Part shown: positions 8,976-17,666 of the stretch, piece after piece | Numbering within the stretch: the stretch's first letter is position 1 | Layout: every line of letters starts with the position of its first letter | Source: Bifidobacterium imperatoris | GTDB lineage: Bacteria > Actinomycetota > Actinomycetes > Actinomycetales > Bifidobacteriaceae | Direction: 5' to 3' | Length of the DNA: 25,994 nucleotides | NCBI RefSeq assembly: GCF_002860405.1 | Contig: NZ_NMWV01000026.1 | Location: 1 to 25,994 of the forward strand | The notes under the pieces: generated by a model | Database searches by the model: none | Seen by the model: the letters and a program-made list of their open reading frames with translations, nothing else | What the model was told of the DNA's origin: nothing | Position numbers and translations under genes: made by a program

Positions 8976-9452
8976 CTTGTGATACGGCTCGCCGGCGTTG
9001 ATTTTATAGGCGCGGTAGATCTGCTCAAGTAGAATCACGCGCATCAGTTGATGTGGGAACGTCATCTTTGAGAAGCTGAGCTTAAAGTCAGCCCGACGCA
9101 GGATTGCATCATCAAGGCCGATGGATCCGCCGATGACCAACTGAATATGACTGGTGCCACGCAGTCCCAAATCATTTATTTTTGCGGCAAGTTCCTCACT
9201 GGTAAGTTGCTTGCCTTCAATGGCCAGCGCAATCACATAGGCATTATCGCGCAAATGTTTGGCAATGCGCTCGCCTTCTTTGGCTTTGATTTGCCGCTCG
9301 ACGCCCTCGGAAGCGTGCTCGGGGGTCTTCTCGTCCGCCACTTCAATGATGTTGAGCTTGCAATAGCGGGAAAGACGCTTGGAATACTCGTCGATGGCAT
9401 CGCGAAGATACCGTTCCTTCACGCGCCCAGGCGCAATAATGTCTATTTGCAT
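8973..9452 (-). CDS. rlmH: 23S rRNA pseudouridine-1915 N3-methyltransferase RlmH
   Basis: A 159-residue SPOUT-class methyltransferase, the full family length. RlmH methylates pseudouridine 1915 in helix 69 of 23S rRNA, using S-adenosylmethionine, on assembled 70S ribosomes. Recognisable parts are the N-terminal strand [15 protein letters not shown], the strand-helix [18 protein letters not shown], the knot glycine loop [16 protein letters not shown], and the C-terminal [26 protein letters not shown] followed by the characteristic YHK end. The ATG is at 9450-9452. The upp terminator sits between it and upp upstream on the same strand, so it is probably expressed partly on its own. Confidence 0.95.
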   Translation of the reverse strand: MQIDIIAPGRVKERYLRDAIDEYSKRLSRYCKLNIIEVADEKTPEHASEGVERQIKAKEGERIAKHLRDNAYVIALAIEGKQLTSEELAAKINDLGLRGTSHIQLVIGGSIGLDDAILRRADFKLSFSKMTFPHQLMRVILLEQIYRAYKINAGEPYHK

Positions 9453-9461
9453 ACAGTCCTT

Positions 9462-9492
9462 GAAAATAAAGGCTCCCCTCAGCGAGGGGAGC
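9462..9492 (-). terminator. Terminator between upp and rlmH (minus strand)
   Basis: On the minus strand GCTCCCCTC (9492-9484) pairs with GAGGGGAGC around a 3-nt loop and is followed by CTTTATTTT. This is a compact rho-independent terminator for transcription leaving upp. Confidence 0.8.
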
Positions 9493-9599
9493 TATAAGAG
9501 GAGCATCAGCCAATCACGCAGCAATTGATGATGAGGAATTGATTAATGCGTGTGTCAGCAAAGCGGCGCTGATGCACATTCAACCAATCACGTAGCGGA

Positions 9600-9695
9600 A
9601 TCGACTGATGTGTGCGGAGACCGACGTTCGAAGCCGAAGGCGCACTGAGGTGCGTCGAGCGCTGAGAAAAGTCGGTATACGCTCCATCAGTCGAT
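9600..9695. repeat. Inverted repeat overlapping the 3' end of upp
   Basis: ATCGACTGATG (9600-9610) is the exact inverse of CATCAGTCGAT (9685-9695), which covers the last codons of upp. Inside it, ACCGAC (9620-9625) is inverted to GTCGGT (9671-9676), and at the tip CGCAC pairs with GTGCG around TGAG. The whole folds into a hairpin of about 95 nt. Beside it, CCAATCACG occurs twice in direct orientation (about 9510 and 9584). The function is unknown; a structured 3' UTR is the simplest view. Confidence 0.55.
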
Positions 9696-10328
9696 GACGC
9701 CGTAGAGGCGATCGCCGGCGTCGCCGAGTCCCGGCACGATGTAGCACTTGTCGTTGAGCTTCTCATCGACGGCGCACACCACGACCTTGAAGTCGATGGA
9801 CGGGTCGATATGCTCTTCAACGTACTTGATGCCTTCAGGGGCGGCGATGATGTTGATGGCGGTCACGTCCTTGGCGCCGCGCTCGGCCAGATAATGCGTG
9901 GCGGCAACCAGAGTGCCACCGGTGGCGAGCATCGGGTCGATGAGGAAGCACTGGCGGCCGGAGAGGTCTTCAGGCAGACGGTTCGCGTAGGTGATCTGCT
10001 GAGTGGGGTGCTCTTCGTCGCGCTTCATGCCAAGGAAGCCGACTTCAGCGGTCGGAATCAGGCGAGTCATGCCGTCGAGCATACCGAGGCCAGCGCGCAG
10101 CACCGGCACAATAATCGGGCGCGGGGAAGCGAGCTTCTTGCCGGTCATCGGAGCGACCGGGGTCTCGATCGGAGTGGCCACTACGGAAAGATCGCGGGTG
10201 GCTTCGTAGGCTTCGAGCATCACAAGCTCAGAGACGAGCTCGCGGAAGGTGGAGGAGGGGGTGTTCTTGTCGCGCAGTACGGTGAGCTTATGCTCGACCA
10301 GCGGATGATTGAGTACATGCAATTCCAT
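9687..10328 (-). CDS. upp: Uracil phosphoribosyltransferase
   Basis: A 213-residue pyrimidine salvage enzyme that makes UMP from uracil and PRPP in the cytosol. It shows the family's N-terminus ([20 protein letters not shown]), the loop [13 protein letters not shown], the PRPP-binding motif [17 protein letters not shown], and the uracil-binding C-terminus [16 protein letters not shown]. Length equals the normal family length. The ATG at 10326-10328 has TTAGGAA upstream. It is divergent from the PAP2 phosphatase gene across 368 nt. Nothing resembling a PyrR attenuator was recognised in its leader. Confidence 0.97.
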   Translation of the reverse strand: MELHVLNHPLVEHKLTVLRDKNTPSSTFRELVSELVMLEAYEATRDLSVVATPIETPVAPMTGKKLASPRPIIVPVLRAGLGMLDGMTRLIPTAEVGFLGMKRDEEHPTQQITYANRLPEDLSGRQCFLIDPMLATGGTLVAATHYLAERGAKDVTAINIIAAPEGIKYVEEHIDPSIDFKVVVCAVDEKLNDKCYIVPGLGDAGDRLYGVID

Positions 10329-10696
10329 GATTCCTAAGCCTACCCGTTGTCCCTAGAGAAATCACCTAGAGCGGTGATGAAGCGCGTGCTTTGTGATGTG
10401 CTGCGGCATACGACTAATGGCATATAGCAGTGAGATTTCGACGGAAAGACAGCATGGGGCATTCAATTGTAGCCGTGCCATCGCAACTACATTGCCGCAT
10501 TGCACTGTTCAATAAGCTGTCATGTCGTATTCATGGTGCGCAACCATAAGGGACATGTGCCTTTCCTAACATTGAAAATGAGGGCGTTTTTGGCCGGGAT
10601 TGAAGATATTTGTGCGTTCTGACCCCAACGTTCTCATCGATTGATGGTCGAAAACAACATCAATCCGTGCGGACCTATATCAATGAGGGAGGGGTA
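10329..10696. other. Intergenic region between divergent upp and PAP2 genes
   Basis: No gene is seen. The one regular structure is a 7-bp inverted repeat, ATTGATG-N11-CATCAAT, at 10640-10664, about 33 nt before the PAP2 start codon, which could be an operator. Upstream of upp, CACC...GGTG can form a small stem near 10370. No convincing -35/-10 pair was identified for either gene. Confidence 0.35.
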
Positions 10697-12427
10697 ATGT
10701 CCGTATTCACATCAGGCAAGCGCGCGCTTGCCGCCCTCGCCGCCGTCGCTACGCTCGCCGCAAGCTTTGCAGCCGCAGTGCCGGCAATGGCAGAGGATCA
10801 ACCTGTATATCCATCTGACAGCACCAAGGCCAACCCGCAGGCGCTGCTCAAGGAGTTCAACAACTACTGGGTTCCAGTGGCCAACCCAAACAATGATGAA
10901 ACCACTGTATTCCGTGGTGACGTGACTGATGCCGGAGCATCTATTCTCAAGGAAAATGATGACCTGACCGTTGCCATCAACAATAAGGCAGCTGATGATG
11001 ACGCTGCCGGTACCAAGGTTGATGAGCATTACACTCAGCTGCAAAAGGCCTTGATTGATGGCGATCAGAACAACCGTGAGACGTTTGTGGACGCTTTCGG
11101 TCCAATCATGGGCGAATGGTTCTGGGATGGCATGGTGGCTGACCCGAATACGAAGACCCGCGCATTGCAGAAGACGTATGATCTGCTCAATGGCATGGTC
11201 GGCTACATTCCCGTCACCGGTGCAAAATACGGTTTTAACTATCCTCGTCCGTCCCTGAACAAGACCACCGGTGGTGATTTGTTCGACCGTAGCGCGAACG
11301 GCAAGAACGATTTGAAGGGATTGCAGGCCGAACTGCCGATTCAGCGTGCCGCCGATTGGGACAACCCGTGGCAGGATCCGTTCCGTGGTCTTCCTCACGG
11401 CGCCGGATATTCCGGTCTTGCCGGCTCGCTGGATGCCAATGGCCAGTACAAAAACAACCCTTCGCAGTCCTTCCCTTCCGGCCATACGATGGCGTTCTAC
11501 ACGTCCGGCCTGACTCTGGCCGCGATGATGCCGGAATTCGCTCCGCAGATTGCGGCTCGTGCGGCTGAGGGCGGTAACAACCGCATCGTGCTCGGTGTGC
11601 ACTACCCGCTGGATGTAATTGGCGGCCGCATTGTCGGTGAGGCTTCCGCTGCAGGCCGTTTGAATGATGACGTCTACTTCGAACAGGTCATCAAGCCTGC
11701 CCAGCAGGAGCTGCGCGACTATCTGACCAAGCGCGGTCAGGAAGCCGGCTATGGCAACACCCTTGAGGAAATCATTGCCAACACTAAGGCAAACACCACT
11801 AATGGTTACAAGAATCTCAACACTGATGCTGTAGCCACCGAGCCGGTCACCGATGTGAAATCTGCTGTCGACGTCTATACCGAACGCCTCACCTACGGCT
11901 TCCAGCCGGTTGGCGCCACCAATCAGGCCGCTCGCGTTCCTGCCGGTGCTGAGGCTCTGCTGCGTACCGTGTTCCCGACTCTGACCGCTGATCAGCGCCG
12001 TGAGGTGCTGGCTCGTACCGAAATCCAGTCCGGTTACCCGTTCGATTCCACTTCCGATGGTTGGCAGCGTCTGAACCTTGCCGCCGCGTTCAGCTCCAAG
12101 GTCACTCTTGATGCCAATGGCAATGTGACGAACGTTGAGCCCGGTCAGCAGGCGCAGGTTATCAAGCAAGAAAATCCGAATAATAACGGCAACCCCAATA
12201 CCAATGGTGGCACCAACAATAACAACAGTGGCACCAACAATCAGAACCAGAGCAACGGCAACCACAGCAATAAGCCGAAGCCGAATGCTGCTAAGCCAAA
12301 GGCCGCTAAGTCGAACGGTAACCTCGCCAATTCCGGTGCGGATGTAAGCGTGTTCGCTGGCATGACTGTGCTGTTCCTGGCTGCCGGTGCTGCGCTCGCT
12401 GCAGTTCGCAGAATGCGCAATCGTTGA
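10697..12427 (+). CDS. Secreted, probably wall-anchored PAP2 acid phosphatase
   Basis: A 576-residue exported PAP2-superfamily phosphatase. A signal peptide spans residues 1-32 (cleavage after VPAMA). The catalytic motifs are present: NYPRPS, SFPSGHT (His263), and R-x5-H-x3-D (Arg296, His302, Asp306; RIVLGVHYPLD). This is the non-specific acid phosphatase and vanadium-haloperoxidase fold. Beyond residue 480 comes an Asn/Gly/Thr-rich then Lys/Pro-rich linker, and the tail is LANSG (from Leu543), a hydrophobic segment and RRMRNR. That layout matches a sortase sorting signal; LAxTG-type signals are used by actinobacterial class E sortases, and Ser in the fourth position is a variant. The ATG at 10697 follows GGGAGGGG. 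It probably releases phosphate at the cell surface; the substrate is unknown. Confidence 0.88.
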   Translation: MSVFTSGKRALAALAAVATLAASFAAAVPAMAEDQPVYPSDSTKANPQALLKEFNNYWVPVANPNNDETTVFRGDVTDAGASILKENDDLTVAINNKAADDDAAGTKVDEHYTQLQKALIDGDQNNRETFVDAFGPIMGEWFWDGMVADPNTKTRALQKTYDLLNGMVGYIPVTGAKYGFNYPRPSLNKTTGGDLFDRSANGKNDLKGLQAELPIQRAADWDNPWQDPFRGLPHGAGYSGLAGSLDANGQYKNNPSQSFPSGHTMAFYTSGLTLAAMMPEFAPQIAARAAEGGNNRIVLGVHYPLDVIGGRIVGEASAAGRLNDDVYFEQVIKPAQQELRDYLTKRGQEAGYGNTLEEIIANTKANTTNGYKNLNTDAVATEPVTDVKSAVDVYTERLTYGFQPVGATNQAARVPAGAEALLRTVFPTLTADQRREVLARTEIQSGYPFDSTSDGWQRLNLAAAFSSKVTLDANGNVTNVEPGQQAQVIKQENPNNNGNPNTNGGTNNNNSGTNNQNQSNGNHSNKPKPNAAKPKAAKSNGNLANSGADVSVFAGMTVLFLAAGAALAAVRRMRNR

Positions 12428-12550
12428 CTCTGAATCATTGAGACCGCAGTATGATTGTACACCTTGGCGCACTATTGCTGTGAGGTAGTGCGCTGTGCGG
12501 AGTACTACTGTGCAGCGGTTTCTCCGAAGTCAATACTGACTATGTAATGG

Positions 12551-12594
12551 GTGGTGCTCCTGCCTAAATGATGAGGCAGGAGCACCACTTATTT
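12551..12594 (+). terminator. PAP2 gene terminator
   Basis: A perfect 15-bp stem, GTGGTGCTCCTGCCT (12551-12565) with 12574-12588, has an 8-nt loop and is followed by TTATTTT. This is the strongest terminator in the window. Confidence 0.9.
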
Positions 12595-12665
12595 TGTATT
12601 TGTGCACAGCCGCAATTGTGATTGCGGCGCTTGCGCTTGTGCGTGGGAGAAGTGTGAAGCGTCGA

Positions 12666-12704
12666 GCCGCGAAAGCGCCTGTCGGCGCAAGGGCCGCTCG
12701 CGGC
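12666..12704. other. GC-rich structured segment, possible RNA element
   Basis: GCCGCG (12666-12671) pairs with CGCGGC (12699-12704), enclosing a second stem GCGCC/GGCGC (12675-12679 with 12684-12688). The segment is much more GC-rich than its flanks and lies between two terminators. No known RNA family (SRP RNA, RNase P, tmRNA, tRNA) was recognised. A minus-strand reading frame across it (12564-12863) has no protein-like composition. Confidence 0.3.
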
Positions 12705-12707
12705 GGC

Positions 12708-12750
12708 AAAAAATGGAGCCCGGGGCTTAAGCACGGCCCGACGCGACTCC
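12708..12750 (-). terminator. Possible terminator of the mutT1 operon (minus strand)
   Basis: On the minus strand GGAG (12750-12747) and GGGC (12739-12736) pair with GCCC and CTCC (ending 12715). After one A there is a run of six T residues (12713-12708). The stem is interrupted, so this is a moderate call. It lies about 110 nt beyond the last minus-strand gene. Confidence 0.45.
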
Positions 12751-12862
12751 CCAGTATAGCGTGTGGGCTGATTTTGGCACGCCGGAATTAGGCACTCAGA
12801 CTTCTTCAGATACTGTTTATCGGCTGCTTCGCTGTGGGTTTCTCTCAGCCGATTGCATTGCA

Positions 12863-13729
12863 TTACTCCAGCCGACCGCGGCGCCAGAGATGAGCGCCTT
12901 GCTCGAATGTGCGCGCAGTAGTCATAAGATTCGCTGAAGTATGCAGCAGCCGAGCTGCTCGAGTCGCTGGATGCGTCGCATCACCGGTTTGTTTCGCCGT
13001 CAGCTCCGCCCCGGCAGGAGCACTCCGCTTTGCCGCCACGCGCAATCCCAGTGCCACCACATCCGTAAACGCGGCCGCACGCTCCAACGCCACAGCAAAA
13101 TCTCCCACGAACGCACCGGAAAGAATCGAATCAGCGAGTCGCACGATATCGTCTTCAGTAGGCGCCTGATCTACACCTGCAATCGCCGAAGCCGTGGTGG
13201 CTACCGGCTCGCCGAGCCGCCACAATTGCGCAATCGAATCACGATTATTGCGCATCCAAGTGCGCAGCATATAGAGCCGCCACAGCACCCCAGGTAATGA
13301 ATCCGGCTCAGCGTCACTCCACAGTTCCGCAATCTCATCCACGCCGACAGTTTCCACCAAAGTCAATACGCGCTGCACAACTTCTGGATCTTCGCTATGC
13401 CGCACACGATCCAGCAATGCCGCAGCAGACAAATGACTCATTTCGCTGAGCGCCTGCGGATCCATGCCGCCTGCCAAGCCATCGGCCACAGCAGGGTCGA
13501 GCTGAGCGGGGCGTGACGGGCGCAGCGAACCCATGCGAGCTGGACTGAACGCAGCACCAGCCGCGCGCAGCGAACCAAAGCCGGGTCCTAAACCGGAACC
13601 GTGCGAGGCAGCATGTGCGGCCGCAGCTGCAGCTGAAGAATTGGAGGAATCAGGGAATGCGGGCCTAGTAGACAAGCGGTTGAACCTTCTGAATATCGAT
13701 GATTTCCGGGCCATCCGGAGTGCTGACAA
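12863..13729 (-). CDS. Conserved actinobacterial helical protein of unknown function
   Basis: A protein of up to 288 residues. The N-terminal 80 residues are Ala/Ser/Gly-rich and low in complexity. From about 85 onward it is mostly predicted helix, with a distinctive core: [18 protein letters not shown], a [17 protein letters not shown] stretch and [22 protein letters not shown]. Similar proteins occur in other actinobacteria (from memory, not searched); no activity is known to me. It overlaps the end of mutT1. The ATG at 13729 gives a 65-nt overlap. A TTG at 13675, preceded by AGAAGG at good spacing, would give 270 residues and an 11-nt overlap, and is the more natural start for a translationally coupled gene. 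Co-transcription with mutT1 is likely. Confidence 0.7.
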   Translation of the reverse strand: MSALRMARKSSIFRRFNRLSTRPAFPDSSNSSAAAAAAHAASHGSGLGPGFGSLRAAGAAFSPARMGSLRPSRPAQLDPAVADGLAGGMDPQALSEMSHLSAAALLDRVRHSEDPEVVQRVLTLVETVGVDEIAELWSDAEPDSLPGVLWRLYMLRTWMRNNRDSIAQLWRLGEPVATTASAIAGVDQAPTEDDIVRLADSILSGAFVGDFAVALERAAAFTDVVALGLRVAAKRSAPAGAELTAKQTGDATHPATRAARLLHTSANLMTTARTFEQGAHLWRRGRLE

Positions 13730-14810
13730 CGAATAATGCTACCGCTGTACCGGTTGGCATGAACGGTGTTTTCGCAATAAGCCGCTTGCCAAGCGCCGCA
13801 GGCCGGCACATCGCCCGCAAATGCTCGAACATGCCGCCGATCACTGGCCGATGCATGCAAATCGCCGTACCCTGCTCGCGTTCAAGCGCAAAATCAATCT
13901 CGCTGAGCAAGCATTCCCACGCAGCTGATGGATTGGCTGCGAACGCATCTTCGGTCAAATCATCAAGCTTCACCATTTCGCTATTGGTTTCCCATGCGAA
14001 TGTTTCCAAAGTCTGCTGGCAGCGTAGCCAAGGAGATGTGGCCAGACGAACCGGATTGAAGCAGGCGAGCTCTGGGTTGAGTGCATAAGCTGCGGCCGCT
14101 CCGCGCGGCGTAATCGGGCGGTTCGCGTCCGTACCCTTCCACATTTTGCGGGCCTCAGCCTTGCCATGCCGCACAATAATCACCGGCTGCGCCTTCAGCG
14201 CGCCTTCTTGCACGCGGTCGACAAACAGTGCCAGAACATCTTTATCAGTGGAGTGTGTCAGTTTCTTGCGCGCCTCCAGCGGAGTCAGCCATAGCACTTC
14301 ATCAATCTCACCTTCATCCGCGCGATGTATCGGGCCAAACGCGTGCGTGCGGCGCAGATTATCCACGGTGCTGATGGGATGCGCCATCCAGAACATCACA
14401 TGCTTGCCGTCTTCGGAAATGTTCTTGGTGTGGCGATGCTTGGCACCTTCCTCGGCGATGGGGTAGGTGACGTCGCCCAAATATGCGCCGAGTGCCACAG
14501 GCAGGCCGCTTTCCTCGCCCATTTCACGCACGGCCGCATGCCTATGCGATTCGTTCGGGTCAAGCTTGCCTTTGGGCCAGCTCCAATCGTCATACTTGGG
14601 CCGGTGCACTACGCACAGTTCTATTTGGCTGAGTACGTTGTGCGATGAGTCCGATAGCGCCTGTGCGTCGACGGCGCTGGGAGATTCGTTCGTTGGTGAT
14701 TGTTCCCGGGTGCTGTGCTGCCCCGCAGCAGGGCTCTCGGCGGTCTTCCACCGATAGATGATTCCACCGGCGGCTTCTGTGACATGCCTCATATTATTGC
14801 TACCCATCAC
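13665..14810 (-). CDS. mutT1: NUDIX hydrolase fused to a histidine phosphatase (MutT1 type)
   Basis: A 381-residue two-domain enzyme. The NUDIX domain (about 8-200) has a full NUDIX box: Gly81, Glu87, then REMGEESGL at 95-103. The second domain (about 208-375) is a histidine phosphatase with IIVRHGKAE (catalytic His215) and a later ICMHRP. The same fusion is mycobacterial MutT1, which hydrolyses 8-oxo-(d)GTP and diadenosine polyphosphates. A roughly 40-residue Ser/Glu/Ala-rich insert (about 23-60) splits the first NUDIX strands and is unusual. Starts: GTG 14810, ATG 14807, or ATG 14792. A TACAAT -10 hexamer at 14816-14821 would put the transcript start at about the GTG, suggesting a leaderless mRNA. 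It lies downstream of ppk, separated by a terminator; the same proximity exists in mycobacteria. Confidence 0.88.
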   Translation of the reverse strand: MMGSNNMRHVTEAAGGIIYRWKTAESPAAGQHSTREQSPTNESPSAVDAQALSDSSHNVLSQIELCVVHRPKYDDWSWPKGKLDPNESHRHAAVREMGEESGLPVALGAYLGDVTYPIAEEGAKHRHTKNISEDGKHVMFWMAHPISTVDNLRRTHAFGPIHRADEGEIDEVLWLTPLEARKKLTHSTDKDVLALFVDRVQEGALKAQPVIIVRHGKAEARKMWKGTDANRPITPRGAAAAYALNPELACFNPVRLATSPWLRCQQTLETFAWETNSEMVKLDDLTEDAFAANPSAAWECLLSEIDFALEREQGTAICMHRPVIGGMFEHLRAMCRPAALGKRLIAKTPFMPTGTAVALFVVSTPDGPEIIDIQKVQPLVY

Positions 14811-14865
14811 TGGTTATTGTAGGGCAAAACAGCTGCCGCTACGTAGTTTGTGCTTACAAAATGAC

Positions 14866-14905
14866 GATGCCCGGTTCCCTGTGTGAATACAGGAAACCGG
14901 GCATC
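14866..14905 (-). terminator. ppk terminator (minus strand)
   Basis: GATGCCCGGTTCCCTG (14866-14881) pairs with 14890-14905 with one mismatch around an 8-nt loop. On the minus strand it is followed by GTCATTTTG. It separates ppk from the mutT1 gene. Confidence 0.75.
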
Positions 14906-14969
14906 AATTACTATCTGTCCGCTAACAGTCTACCAGTGTTTTCGTGTTAGCGTTCACGCTGGGCGTGCG

Positions 14970-17207
14970 TCAGTTGTGGGAAGCGCGGCGGCGCGTGTGC
15001 TTACGAATCAGGTACTCCTGGCTGTCCACCAGCGGACGACCTTCATCATCCTTGGTGTGCAGCACATAGGTGCCGTCCGGCTGCATGTGCCAGCTCACGG
15101 TGGAATCAGCCATCTGCAGGTCCACATACTTGATGAGCTCGTCGATTTGCTCCGGAGCGGTGACGCGAACCAGAGCCTCCACACGGCGGTCGAGATTACG
15201 GTGCATCAAATCAGCGGAACCAATGTACACCTCCGGGCCGGAAGCTGGGCCTTCGCCAATCTGCGGGCCATCGGCGTTGCAGAAGGCGTAGATGCGGGAG
15301 TGCTCAAGGAAGCGGCCGAGAATCGAGCGCACACGGATGTTCTCGGAAAGTCCCGGAACGCCAGGCTTCAGAGCGCAGATGCCGCGCTCGACGATGTCGA
15401 TCTTCACACCGGCCTGAGAAGCGCGGTACAAAGCATCGATGGTCTTCTCGTCCACAATGGAGTTGACCTTGATCTTGATCCATGCTTCCTTGCCGGCGCG
15501 GGCGGCGTCCTCCTCGCGGCGGATGCGCTGGATGAGACCAGTGCGCACGGTGCGCGGCGCGACCAGCAGGCGATGGAAACTGGACTTCGGAGCGTAACCG
15601 GAAAGCTGGTTGAACAGGCGGGTCAAATCCTGGCCGACTACCGGATCGCAGGTCAGCAGACCCAGATCGGTGTACAGACGTGCGGTCTTCGGGTTGTAGT
15701 TACCGGTGCCCACATGGCAGTAGCGGCGCAGGCCATCGGCCTCCTGACGTACGACTTCGATGAGCTTGCAGTGCGTCTTCAGACCCACGATGCCGTACAC
15801 CACGTGCACGCCAGCGCGTTCGAGCTTACGGGCCCAGGCGATGTTGGCATCCTCATCGAAACGAGCTTTAATCTCCACCAAGGCGAGCACCTGCTTGCCG
15901 GCGTGAGCGGCATCGATCAGTGCGTCGATGATCGGGGAGTTGGAGCTGGTTCGGTAGAGCGTCTGCTTGATAGCCAGGACCTTAGGATCTGCCGCAGCTT
16001 GTGCCAGAAAGGCCTGAACCGACGTGGAGAAGGAGTCGTAGGGGTGGTGCAGCAGGATATCGCGTTCGCGAATGGCGGCAAAAATATCCTGTGCGCGGGA
16101 GGACTCGACTTCAGCGATCTGGCGGTTCGTGGTCGGTACGAACGGACGATTCTTCAAGTCAGGGCGGTCAACGGCACCGAGCTCGAAGAGCACAGTCATG
16201 TCCAGCGGGCTGGGCAGGCGGTACACCTCGTCCTGGCTCACACCGAGTTGGTCGGCGAGCAGCTGGGAGAGGAACGGGCTGGTGGTGTCGGTGATTTCCA
16301 GGCGGATTGGCGGTCCGAAGCGGCGACGCAGCAGTTCCTTCTCCATAGCGTTGAGCAGGTTCTCGGCGTCATCCTCTTCCACATCGATGTCTTCGTTACG
16401 AGTCACGCGGAAGGAGCGGGCTTCCTTGATAATCATGCCCGGGAACAGGGATTCCAGATGAGCGGCGATGAGCTTCTCCATCGTGATGAAGCCGTAACGC
16501 TCGTCCTTGGACTCTTCGTCGGTCATGTCGTCCACCGGCACGAGACGCGGCAGGTTGCCCGGAATCTTGACGCGGGCGAAGTGGGACTTGCCAGAAGCCG
16601 GGTTTTCCACAATCACGGCGAGGTTGATGGAACCGCCGGAGATGTACGGGAACGGGTGGGCCGGATCCACTGCGAGCGGGGTCAGCACGGGGAAGACCTG
16701 CTGGCGGTAGTAGCGGGAGAGGCGCTCCTGCTCGGCCGGGGTGAGCTTGTCCCAGGTCAGCAGAACGATGTGTTCCTTCTCCAGCTCGGGAAGAATGGTG
16801 TTGATGGTGTAATGCGCATGCTCATCCTGCAGGCGGTGCGCGGTTTCGCTGATAGCGCGCAGCAGCTGGCGCGGGCTTAGTCCTGCTGCGGAGGGCACGG
16901 CGATGCCGGAATCGATACGGCGCTTCAAGCCCGCGACGCGAACCATGAAGAATTCATCAAGGTTCGAAGCGAAAATCGCAGAGAAGTTAGCACGTTCCAG
17001 CAGCGGAACATCTTCGTTTTCTGCAAGCTCAAGCACACGCTGGTTGAACTTGAGCCAGCTCAGTTCGCGGTCGAAGAAGCGATCCTGCGGCAGCGGAGCT
17101 TCGCCTTCCTTATCGACGCGGCGGTCGTTCTTGTCTGTTTCGGCAATGTGCTCTGCGATTTGGCTTCGCAGGATTGCCTTTGAGGGTGCGTCAAATATCT
17201 GTGCCAT
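14970..17207 (-). CDS. ppk: Polyphosphate kinase 1
   Basis: A 745-residue PPK1, which reversibly builds polyphosphate from ATP through a phosphohistidine intermediate at the membrane face. The four-part order is complete: N domain ([20 protein letters not shown]), head domain ([18 protein letters not shown]), C1 with [18 protein letters not shown] containing the autophosphorylated histidine (His498, equivalent to E. coli His435), and C2 with [19 protein letters not shown] carrying the second conserved histidine. It ends in an Arg/His-rich tail ([11 protein letters not shown]). The ATG is at 17205-17207 and no strong ribosome-binding site is evident. Upstream are PHO-box-like direct repeats and three GTTCGA palindromes, so phosphate-responsive control is plausible. 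Its own terminator ends the unit before mutT1. Confidence 0.96.
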   Translation of the reverse strand: MAQIFDAPSKAILRSQIAEHIAETDKNDRRVDKEGEAPLPQDRFFDRELSWLKFNQRVLELAENEDVPLLERANFSAIFASNLDEFFMVRVAGLKRRIDSGIAVPSAAGLSPRQLLRAISETAHRLQDEHAHYTINTILPELEKEHIVLLTWDKLTPAEQERLSRYYRQQVFPVLTPLAVDPAHPFPYISGGSINLAVIVENPASGKSHFARVKIPGNLPRLVPVDDMTDEESKDERYGFITMEKLIAAHLESLFPGMIIKEARSFRVTRNEDIDVEEDDAENLLNAMEKELLRRRFGPPIRLEITDTTSPFLSQLLADQLGVSQDEVYRLPSPLDMTVLFELGAVDRPDLKNRPFVPTTNRQIAEVESSRAQDIFAAIRERDILLHHPYDSFSTSVQAFLAQAAADPKVLAIKQTLYRTSSNSPIIDALIDAAHAGKQVLALVEIKARFDEDANIAWARKLERAGVHVVYGIVGLKTHCKLIEVVRQEADGLRRYCHVGTGNYNPKTARLYTDLGLLTCDPVVGQDLTRLFNQLSGYAPKSSFHRLLVAPRTVRTGLIQRIRREEDAARAGKEAWIKIKVNSIVDEKTIDALYRASQAGVKIDIVERGICALKPGVPGLSENIRVRSILGRFLEHSRIYAFCNADGPQIGEGPASGPEVYIGSADLMHRNLDRRVEALVRVTAPEQIDELIKYVDLQMADSTVSWHMQPDGTYVLHTKDDEGRPLVDSQEYLIRKHTRRRASHN

Positions 17208-17257
17208 AGCTTACATCGTAGGCTTTGGTGTGGCCGGATTAGCGGTTACGCGCCAGA

Positions 17258-17291
17258 GTTCAGACTCCGTTCATGTTGGTGTTGAAGTTGT
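17258..17291 (+). promoter_or_regulatory. PHO-box-like direct repeats upstream of ppk
   Basis: GTTCAGACTCC (17258-17268) is followed at exactly 11 bp by GTTCATGTTGG (17269-17279), and then one base out of phase by GTTGAAG (17281-17287). Actinobacterial PhoP sites are 11-bp direct repeats starting GTTCA, and PhoP control of ppk is documented in Streptomyces. Only two units fit well, so this is a tentative match. Confidence 0.35.
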
Positions 17292-17311
17292 GTGCGACAC
17301 GCCGGAAATTC

Positions 17312-17397
17312 GTTCGAATCGAACAGAAACAAACATCGGACGGGTTCGAATCGAAAGCAACCGTTCGTTTATTGGATGTACCTGAGTTCGATTGAAC
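17312..17397. promoter_or_regulatory. Three phased GTTCGA-N-TCGAAC palindromes
   Basis: GTTCGAATCGAAC (17312-17324) is a perfect dyad around one base. GTTCGAATCGAAA (17344-17356) has one end mismatch, and GTTCGATTGAAC (17386-17397) is a shortened dyad. Centres are 32 and about 41.5 bp apart, close to three and four helical turns. This is typical of cooperative binding by a dimeric regulator. The regulator is unknown. The half-site order is opposite to a LexA box. The sites lie 105-190 bp before ppk and just before the RNA candidate promoter. Confidence 0.5.
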
Positions 17398-17433
17398 AGT
17401 TGCGATAAAAACCGAACAACAGCGGAATGCAAC

Positions 17434-17462
17434 TTGCGGTATCAGACCTACGTGAATAGATT
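17434..17462 (+). promoter_or_regulatory. Promoter for the 17469-17635 RNA candidate
   Basis: TTGCGG (17434-17439), a 17-bp spacer, and TAGATT (17457-17462) form a good sigma-70-type promoter. The predicted transcript start, about 17469, coincides with the first base of the terminal stem of the RNA candidate. Confidence 0.6.
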
Positions 17463-17468
17463 ATGAGG

Positions 17469-17635
17469 TACAAGAACAACTGAACAGAGCAGAGCCCACA
17501 AGTAGTGTATGGTCACGAGGACTGTTACGTTGGACGGGCATTGGAAAGACTTACCGTTGCAACGATGATGTTGTGCAGAGATTCTGCTCGTAAAGTTGAA
17601 CTTGTAGAAAAGGCCCACTCCGGTGGGTCTTTTCT
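17469..17635 (+). ncRNA. Candidate structured small RNA, 6S-like layout
   Basis: The 5' and 3' parts are complementary in nested blocks: 17469-17474 with 17601-17606 (TACAAG/CTTGTA), 17477-17481 with 17594-17598, 17487-17493 with 17583-17589 (GAGCAGA/TCTGCTC), and 17497-17501 with 17571-17575. A large unpaired centre follows, then an apical hairpin (17528-17532 with 17560-17564, and 17534-17537 with 17554-17557). A terminator hairpin follows directly. A promoter sits just upstream. Long interrupted terminal stem, open bubble and apical hairpin are the plan of 6S RNA; no sequence match to a known family is claimed. An open frame (17505-17858) crosses it but runs through the terminator and is not protein-like. 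Confidence 0.55.
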
Positions 17636-17638
17636 TTT
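17607..17638 (+). terminator. Terminator of the small RNA candidate
   Basis: AAAAGGCCCAC (about 17609-17618) pairs with GTGGGTCTTTT (about 17623-17633), with one G-U pair and a 4-nt loop, followed by CTTTT. This is a strong intrinsic terminator with no protein gene ending before it. Confidence 0.85.
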
Positions 17639-17666
17639 GCTTGGATGCATGGTTGTGGGGACGCTG

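Noticed and set aside
12564..12863. A 99-codon minus-strand frame downstream of the mutT1 operon
   Set aside because: It passes through two terminator hairpins and has a Cys/Arg/His-rich composition unlike a real protein.
17312..17356. LexA (SOS) boxes
   Set aside because: Actinobacterial LexA sites read CGAAC-N4-GTTCG; here the half-sites are in the reverse order with one central base.
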